Part shown: positions 50,625-55,348 of the stretch, one piece after another
Layout of the letters: each line of letters opens with the position of its first letter
How positions within the stretch are numbered: the stretch's first letter is position 1
Source of the DNA: Spirochaetales bacterium
Lineage (GTDB): Bacteria; Spirochaetota; Spirochaetia; SZUA-6; RPPD01
NCBI GenBank assembly: GCA_016930675.1
Contig: JAFGGG010000008.1
Location: 1 to 55,348, forward strand
Length of the DNA stretch: 55,348 nt
Direction: 5' to 3'
The notes under the pieces: generated by a model
What the model saw: the letters and a program-made list of their open reading frames with translations, nothing else
Told to the model about the DNA's origin: nothing
Databases searched by the model: none
Translations under genes and position numbers: made by a program

Positions 50625-53576
50625 ATGAATATAACAATTGATACTATTTCCTTAATCAACATAATAGGTCTTTTATATTGTTTTTTTCTGGCTTTCTTGT
50701 TTTTGCTGAAAAAAAGCGGCAACAGAAGAGCGAATATAAAGTTAGCGCTGTTTATTTTTAACTGCATTGTCTGCTGTTCTTTTGTAGTGTTTTATAACAC
50801 AAATTTGTATTGGTATATACCCCATTTACTCTATGTTTACAGACCGGCGTTATTTCTGATCGGTCCGCTTGTATTTTTTTATATAAAAAGCTTAATCTCG
50901 CCTTCGGAAGAACAATTTAAAAAAACAGGGTTGCTACATTTTCTTCCTTGTGTTCTCTATACAATCTATCTGACGCCTGAAATATTACGCAGCGGGCAGA
51001 CTATTCTAGACGAGGTTCATAATCAGCATGCCGATTGGTCTTTTATTATATACATTTTACCCATTGTTCTCTTGCAGATAATATTTTATTTGATAGCTAT
51101 TTTTTTAGCTATTAAACAGCATGAAATAAAAATAAAATACACGTTCTCCTCGATTGAAAATATTAACCTGGCCTGGGTAAAAAGATTTATTATTGTGTTT
51201 GGGATTATCTGCTGTATATTCATCCCTGTATTTTTTCTGGTTCCCCTGGGTGTGGGTTTCAAGGATATATCAAACCTGCTTCCTGTTTCTGTTTCTTTCG
51301 GTATCTTTTTAATCGGATTCTACGCCTGGATTCAACCGAATATTTTTTTTGAATCTGTCAGGGTGTCAGCTAACGGGAAAGGAAAAAGCATTAAAAAAAG
51401 CAACCTAAAGATTATTGATTTGATTGAAAAGGAGAGACTTTTTACAAAACCGAATTTGACTTTACACGAGCTCTCGAGACAGCTCAGCATAGTACCCGAA
51501 GAGTTGACAAATATTTTAAAAAAGCATGTTAAAAAATCGTTTTATGATTTTATCAACGGTTTTCGCGTGGAAGAAGCAAAAAACATGCTGGTAATGCCTG
51601 AGAGCAACCATGCCGAAGATCTTGTTGCGACGGCTTTGGCTGTGGGTTTTGAATCAAAATTACAATTTAAAAAGGTATTTCGAAGCTATACTCACATGAC
51701 TCCGGAGCAGTTTAGAAAAAAACATACAGTAGCTGAGCGAAAAACGGTCTGTACAATTGGAATTTTTGTAGACAGTTTTTATGATTCATATGAAGCTACC
51801 ATCTTTTCCGGTATTGAGAAATATGTAAAAACTCATGGTGTTAGGATAATTTATTTTAACGGCGGAGCAATAAATGCACCCCACTATCTCTATACAAAGA
51901 AAAACGCGGTTTTCGACCTGGCTCATAACAAGAATATTGATGGTCTAATCATGGTCACCTCTTCTTTAGGAAGCTATATAAGCCGGCAAGAAATAGTAAG
52001 TTTTTGTAATCGCTATCATGATATCCCGCTTGTGAGTATCGGGATGGAATTAAAGGATCATACCAGTGTGATCGTGGATAATTACAGCGGTGTATATAAT
52101 CTGCTTGTTCACCTTATTGAAGTTCACGGTTTCAGACGGTTGGCCTTTATTTGCGGACCGGAGAAAAACGTGGAAGCGCAAATTCGCTTTAATGCTTACA
52201 AAGATGTATTGATGAAATACGGTATTGCTTTTGATGAAAACCTTGTGTTTGCCGGGACCTTTTTCGGGTATTCAGGGGAAAAGGCCATAAAGGCGTTTAT
52301 TAATGAGAGAAAGGTCGGTTTTGACGCGGTTGTGGCCACCAATGATTTGGTAGCCATCCAGGTAATTCAAGGGTTGAAGAATAGAGGTATCAGGGTTCCC
52401 CGGGATGTGGCGGTAGTGGGATTCGACAACATTAAGGCAGGAAGAACGCTTCCCGATCCTTTAACTACCATCAGTCAACCTGAGTTTGATCTGGGATGTA
52501 AAGCCGCGGAGATCATGCTGGCCTTGTTATCCGGACAAAAAATTGAAAAAAAGATCGAACTTCCGACAGAACTGATAATACGTGCCAGCTGCGGGTGTGT
52601 CTACTCTCATGAAGCGGAGGAAAACAATGAGACTATTTTGCGAAAGACATATTATTATCAAATGGATCCTGATGGAATCACGAAACAGCCGTTACTTAAA
52701 AGCAAAGAAAGAGAATTTGAATTTTTCTTAATCAGCCAGTCACTTTTAACCATTTTGGAGATTTCCAGTTTGAAAAAAATAGTTGCGGCGAGTTTTCCTA
52801 AAATCGGAATAAGAAGTTGCTATATTTCGATTTTCAAAAAAGATAAACAAAACAGGCAAACGAATTTTTCCAAGATCATCTTGGGGTTCAAGGACTATAA
52901 AATTATTGATTATCATCCTGAAGAGCAGGTTTTCTTAACCAAAGATTTGCTGCCGGGGGGTATTAAAAATGTATCGTTCAATAGGTTTCTAATTATAATG
53001 ACCCTGTTTTTTAAAAATGAACAGTTGGGATTTGTCATTTATGAAAGTGAAAATACTGAAAACGAGATTTTTGAAATATTAACCATCCAATTAAGCAACG
53101 CGTTAAAAGGAGTAATGCTGTACGGCAATCTTAAAGAGCAGGTTGATACCTTAAGCTTTGATACTAAAAAAGATATCGATTTGACTGAAAAATACAAGAA
53201 ACTAAAATTAAGCAAGGAAAAATCGGAAGAGTATTTCCGGAAATTACTTGAACATATGGATAAGGAAGAGATCTTTAAGGATCCTGATCTTTCATTGCCG
53301 GAACTCGCTGAAGAATTAAACATCCCGCGCAATCACCTTTCATATGTGATCAATGAATACGCAGGATTGAATTTCTATGATTTCATTAATTCATACAGAG
53401 TCGAGGAGGCGAAACGCATACTTTTGAAGCCCACTTATCAGAAAGAAAATATTTTAAATATTGCTTTTGATGCTGGATTCAAATCAAAATCAACATTTAA
53501 TAAAATATTCAAGAAACACACAAATCAGACTCCTAAAGAATTCAGGAAAAAATATATAATAGAAGAAAATGTATAA
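50625..53576 (+). CDS. Five-part sensor-regulator: 7TM - AraC - LacI-type binding core - GAF-like - AraC
   Basis: A 983-residue protein. Residues 1-245 hold about seven membrane segments; 258-367 an AraC HTH (FYDFINGFRVEEAKNMLV, MTPEQFRKKH); 374-655 a LacI/GalR-type sugar-binding fold (VAVVGFDNIKAGRTL) without its own HTH; SCGC at 655-658; 700-840 a GAF-like region (IGIRSCYISIF); 870-977 a second AraC HTH (FYDFINSYRVEEAKRILL, QTPKEFRKKY). The two AraC units are clearly related to each other. The 7TM-AraC half alone and the binding-GAF-AraC half alone are both plausible proteins, so this looks like a fusion of two regulators. There is no frameshift or stop between the parts. ATG at 50625, Shine-Dalgarno poor. 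Confidence 0.88.
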   Translation: MNITIDTISLINIIGLLYCFFLAFLFLLKKSGNRRANIKLALFIFNCIVCCSFVVFYNTNLYWYIPHLLYVYRPALFLIGPLVFFYIKSLISPSEEQFKKTGLLHFLPCVLYTIYLTPEILRSGQTILDEVHNQHADWSFIIYILPIVLLQIIFYLIAIFLAIKQHEIKIKYTFSSIENINLAWVKRFIIVFGIICCIFIPVFFLVPLGVGFKDISNLLPVSVSFGIFLIGFYAWIQPNIFFESVRVSANGKGKSIKKSNLKIIDLIEKERLFTKPNLTLHELSRQLSIVPEELTNILKKHVKKSFYDFINGFRVEEAKNMLVMPESNHAEDLVATALAVGFESKLQFKKVFRSYTHMTPEQFRKKHTVAERKTVCTIGIFVDSFYDSYEATIFSGIEKYVKTHGVRIIYFNGGAINAPHYLYTKKNAVFDLAHNKNIDGLIMVTSSLGSYISRQEIVSFCNRYHDIPLVSIGMELKDHTSVIVDNYSGVYNLLVHLIEVHGFRRLAFICGPEKNVEAQIRFNAYKDVLMKYGIAFDENLVFAGTFFGYSGEKAIKAFINERKVGFDAVVATNDLVAIQVIQGLKNRGIRVPRDVAVVGFDNIKAGRTLPDPLTTISQPEFDLGCKAAEIMLALLSGQKIEKKIELPTELIIRASCGCVYSHEAEENNETILRKTYYYQMDPDGITKQPLLKSKEREFEFFLISQSLLTILEISSLKKIVAASFPKIGIRSCYISIFKKDKQNRQTNFSKIILGFKDYKIIDYHPEEQVFLTKDLLPGGIKNVSFNRFLIIMTLFFKNEQLGFVIYESENTENEIFEILTIQLSNALKGVMLYGNLKEQVDTLSFDTKKDIDLTEKYKKLKLSKEKSEEYFRKLLEHMDKEEIFKDPDLSLPELAEELNIPRNHLSYVINEYAGLNFYDFINSYRVEEAKRILLKPTYQKENILNIAFDAGFKSKSTFNKIFKKHTNQTPKEFRKKYIIEENV

Positions 53577-53886
53577 TTTTACTTCGATATATGAATCAGT
53601 AATCGAGGATTTGAAATTATAATATGTAAAAAGCTCATTTCCCTTTTTACTTACAAGAAAGCGCTTACATAACCCATTAATTTGTCCATACGGATAGGCG
53701 TGGACGACTTGCCTTATAAAGTATGTTAGTTTTTCCGTATAGTTATTCCAAATAAGTCAATTACGTAAAGTCATAAATACTGCAGTCAGATGCTGCCAGA
53801 CTGTTTCGGCGTCGGCAGCTATGATTGTGGATTAAGCAGGTTAATTTTCGGATAAACCTGATACGCTTTTAAAGAGGTGGACTTAT
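53577..53886. other. 310-bp intergenic region with a possible LacI-type operator
   Basis: No ORF or RNA gene seen. AAGAAAGCGCTTACA at 53655-53669 fits the cre pattern with one mismatch and has a palindromic core (AAGCGCTT). GTCCA and TGGAC arms lie at 53683-53687 and 53702-53706. The region probably carries the promoter of the glycosyltransferase genes. Confidence 0.4.
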
Positions 53887-54918
53887 ATGAATAGAAGAAA
53901 GCCTTATAAATTATATATTCTCGAAACAGATAAAACAAGGGTTTCCGTTATTATACCTACATTGAATCAGGAAAAGTTGATAGGCAAATGTATTGAGAGC
54001 CTTTTATGCCAGAGTTATCAACAGTCACTGATCGAGATAATTGTAGTAGATAATGGATCAACGGATAAAACAGTAGATATTGCAAAAAAATATCCGGTGA
54101 AACTTATATCGGAAACTAAAAAAGGGCCGGCCGCCGCGCGAAATGCAGGAATAAAAATTGCAACAGGTGAGATATTAATCTTTTTGGATCATGACTGTTT
54201 TGCAGACAAAGACTTTGTTGCATATCACGTATGGGCTCACAATCATAATATGAAGATTGATAACCGGGTAAAATTAATTGCCGGCGGTATTGCAGGATAT
54301 AACACAAATCTATGGGCATTTTGTGATGATATCTGCTCATGGTACAATTCCCATCCCAAGCTGCCTTCCCGTTATGAGTCGGATTATCTACCTGCCGCGA
54401 ATATGAGCATTGCATCCGATGTTATAGATATGCTAGGTGGTTTTGAAGCCGGCATGATTGGCGGAGAGGATGTTGTGCTCTGTGCGAAAATAAAAGAACA
54501 TGGATTTAAAATATATTTTGAACCTAAAGCAAAAGTATACCATTATAATCGAAATACGTTTCGAGGCTTTATTAATCATGCAAAACTTTGGGCAAAAGAT
54601 GAATTAGATCTTCGAAGAAAAGAGATTAACAGGACAAAAAATAATAGCACTCGGATGTGTGCACCTTCTGTTGCACACAAAGGAATGAGTGTTCCCAATA
54701 TGTCGCGTATAATACTTTCGTTAGCAATGTATATCCGCAGATATATTAAAGGTATTGTTAAAATTATTACGTTTTGTCTTTTGGCCAGAAGGTATTATGT
54801 TTTTATTCTTTTGCCTTTTATTGTATTAAATACAGTTATTTTTGGTATTCATACTATCAAAGCTGATATCAATTATAAGGTCGAATTAAAAGAAAGCTTT
54901 AGTTTAAGCGCTTCCTGA
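53887..54918 (+). CDS. Family 2 glycosyltransferase with C-terminal membrane segments
   Basis: GT-A fold glycosyltransferase of 343 residues: VSVIIPTLNQEKLIGKCIES, VVDNGSTDKTVDIA, KGPAAARNAGIKIATGE and the metal-binding DxD as LDHDCFAD. AGMIGGEDVVLC is the acceptor-side motif. Two hydrophobic segments near the C-terminus (about 275-330) anchor it to the membrane. It probably builds a surface polysaccharide or glycolipid; the sugar is unknown. GAGGTGG precedes the ATG. Confidence 0.88.
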   Translation: MNRRKPYKLYILETDKTRVSVIIPTLNQEKLIGKCIESLLCQSYQQSLIEIIVVDNGSTDKTVDIAKKYPVKLISETKKGPAAARNAGIKIATGEILIFLDHDCFADKDFVAYHVWAHNHNMKIDNRVKLIAGGIAGYNTNLWAFCDDICSWYNSHPKLPSRYESDYLPAANMSIASDVIDMLGGFEAGMIGGEDVVLCAKIKEHGFKIYFEPKAKVYHYNRNTFRGFINHAKLWAKDELDLRRKEINRTKNNSTRMCAPSVAHKGMSVPNMSRIILSLAMYIRRYIKGIVKIITFCLLARRYYVFILLPFIVLNTVIFGIHTIKADINYKVELKESFSLSAS

Positions 54919-54974
54919 AAGAATTCACTCAACAAGATTTAGATAGTGTAATTATGTAAAGAATAGTATTCGTT

Positions 54975-55348
54975 ATGAAATCACATATATCTGTTTGTAT
55001 TGCAACTTATAAAAGGCCACAATTTTTAAAAAAGCTCTTGCATAGTTTGGACAAGCAAAAAACAGAAGGATGCTTTTCTTACTCGATTGTCGTTGTGGAT
55101 AATGATCCCGCTTGTTCCGTGGCGGCGGTCGTTGCCGGTTTTAAAAAAAAATCTTCTGTGAAAGTTGAATATTACATGCAGCCGGTAAAGAATATTTCTC
55201 TTACCCGAAATATGTGTGTAAGCAAAAGCGATGGCGATTATATAGCTTTTATTGATGATGATGAATACGCCTGTGGTGAATGGCTTTATGAATTATATAA
55301 TACTATGAAAGAATACAAGGCGGATGTTGTACATGGCTATGTGGAGGC
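54975..55348 (+). CDS. Second family 2 glycosyltransferase, cut by the window end
   Basis: Reads open from ATG 54975 to the end of the window (about 124 codons). Motifs: ISVCIATYKRPQFLKKLL, IVVVDNDPACS, NISLTRNMCVSKSDGDYIAF and the DxD as IDDDEYACG. It starts 56 nt after the first glycosyltransferase, so a polysaccharide locus probably continues beyond the window. Confidence 0.85.
   Translation, partial: MKSHISVCIATYKRPQFLKKLLHSLDKQKTEGCFSYSIVVVDNDPACSVAAVVAGFKKKSSVKVEYYMQPVKNISLTRNMCVSKSDGDYIAFIDDDEYACGEWLYELYNTMKEYKADVVHGYVE

Noticed and set aside
54902..54916. TTTAAGCGCTTCC as a second LacI-type operator
   Set aside because: It lies in the last codons of a glycosyltransferase gene and is probably chance.
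1..55348. tRNA, rRNA, CRISPR arrays, insertion sequences, phage genes
   Set aside because: Looked for on both strands; no characteristic sequence, repeat-spacer pattern, transposase or integrase was seen.

Overview
The window looks like a piece of a spirochaete chromosome with moderate GC. The organism is probably a free-living, saccharolytic and cellulolytic member of the Spirochaetia. Three things support this: fusions of LacI-type sugar-binding cores to LuxR, chemoreceptor and AraC outputs; a cellulase ending in a module that resembles CBM64 of Spirochaeta thermophila; and a 529-residue protein of a kind I associate with spirochaetes. This assignment is an inference from gene content. No rRNA, tRNA, insertion sequence or CRISPR array was seen.

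Layout. 0-12 kb: carbohydrate sensing and use. It holds a sugar-sensor/LuxR fusion, a modular GH5 cellulase (GH5-CBM6-CBM64-like), galT-galK behind a clear promoter and operator, a chimeric AraC/dehydrogenase ORF, a GH5-like lipoprotein and a soluble sugar-sensor/chemoreceptor fusion. 12-19.4 kb: housekeeping, with a DUF1707/LiaF-like protein, a DUF362 ferredoxin, the spirochaetal protein, and the chain small Cys protein-prfA-prmC-rel. 19.5-37.4 kb: a metal and Fe-S region. Two divergent operons start from one symmetric promoter region flanked by Fur-family boxes. The left operon is NifU-like, Mrp, FAD oxidoreductase, DAHP synthase, TsaA-like and two methyltransferases. The right one is glutaredoxin, FabH, FeoB-like, DUF1007, NicO and a methyltransferase. 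Next come a fur gene with its own promoter and box, then DUF5320, two NifX-like proteins, a zinc ribbon, a PLP enzyme, a methyltransferase, a J-domain protein, a fused double MinD/ferredoxin ATPase and a radical SAM protein. 37.5-42.3 kb: a WG-repeat protein and a 1421-residue acyl-CoA dehydratase activase fusion. 42.3-47.4 kb: a duplicated module in which a GH5 lipoprotein and membrane-anchored LecA-like lectins diverge from an intergenic region carrying a cre-like site. 47.6-55.3 kb: a small membrane protein, a LacI regulator, asd behind a leader with two terminators, a 983-residue 7TM-AraC-sugar-binding-GAF-AraC protein, and two family 2 glycosyltransferases, the last cut by the window end.

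How it fits together. Sugar polymers would be attacked by the GH5 enzymes and held by the lectin and CBM modules. Galactose would enter through galK/galT. The LacI regulator at 48 kb probably controls both itself and galTK, because the same 14-bp operator half is found at both. The three large fusion proteins share one core (LacI-type sugar-binding domain, SCGC motif, GAF-like domain with a CYIS motif) but end in different outputs. They look like one sensor family wired to transcription and to motility. The metal region is tied together by four copies of a TGRAAAnnnTTTYCA-type box.
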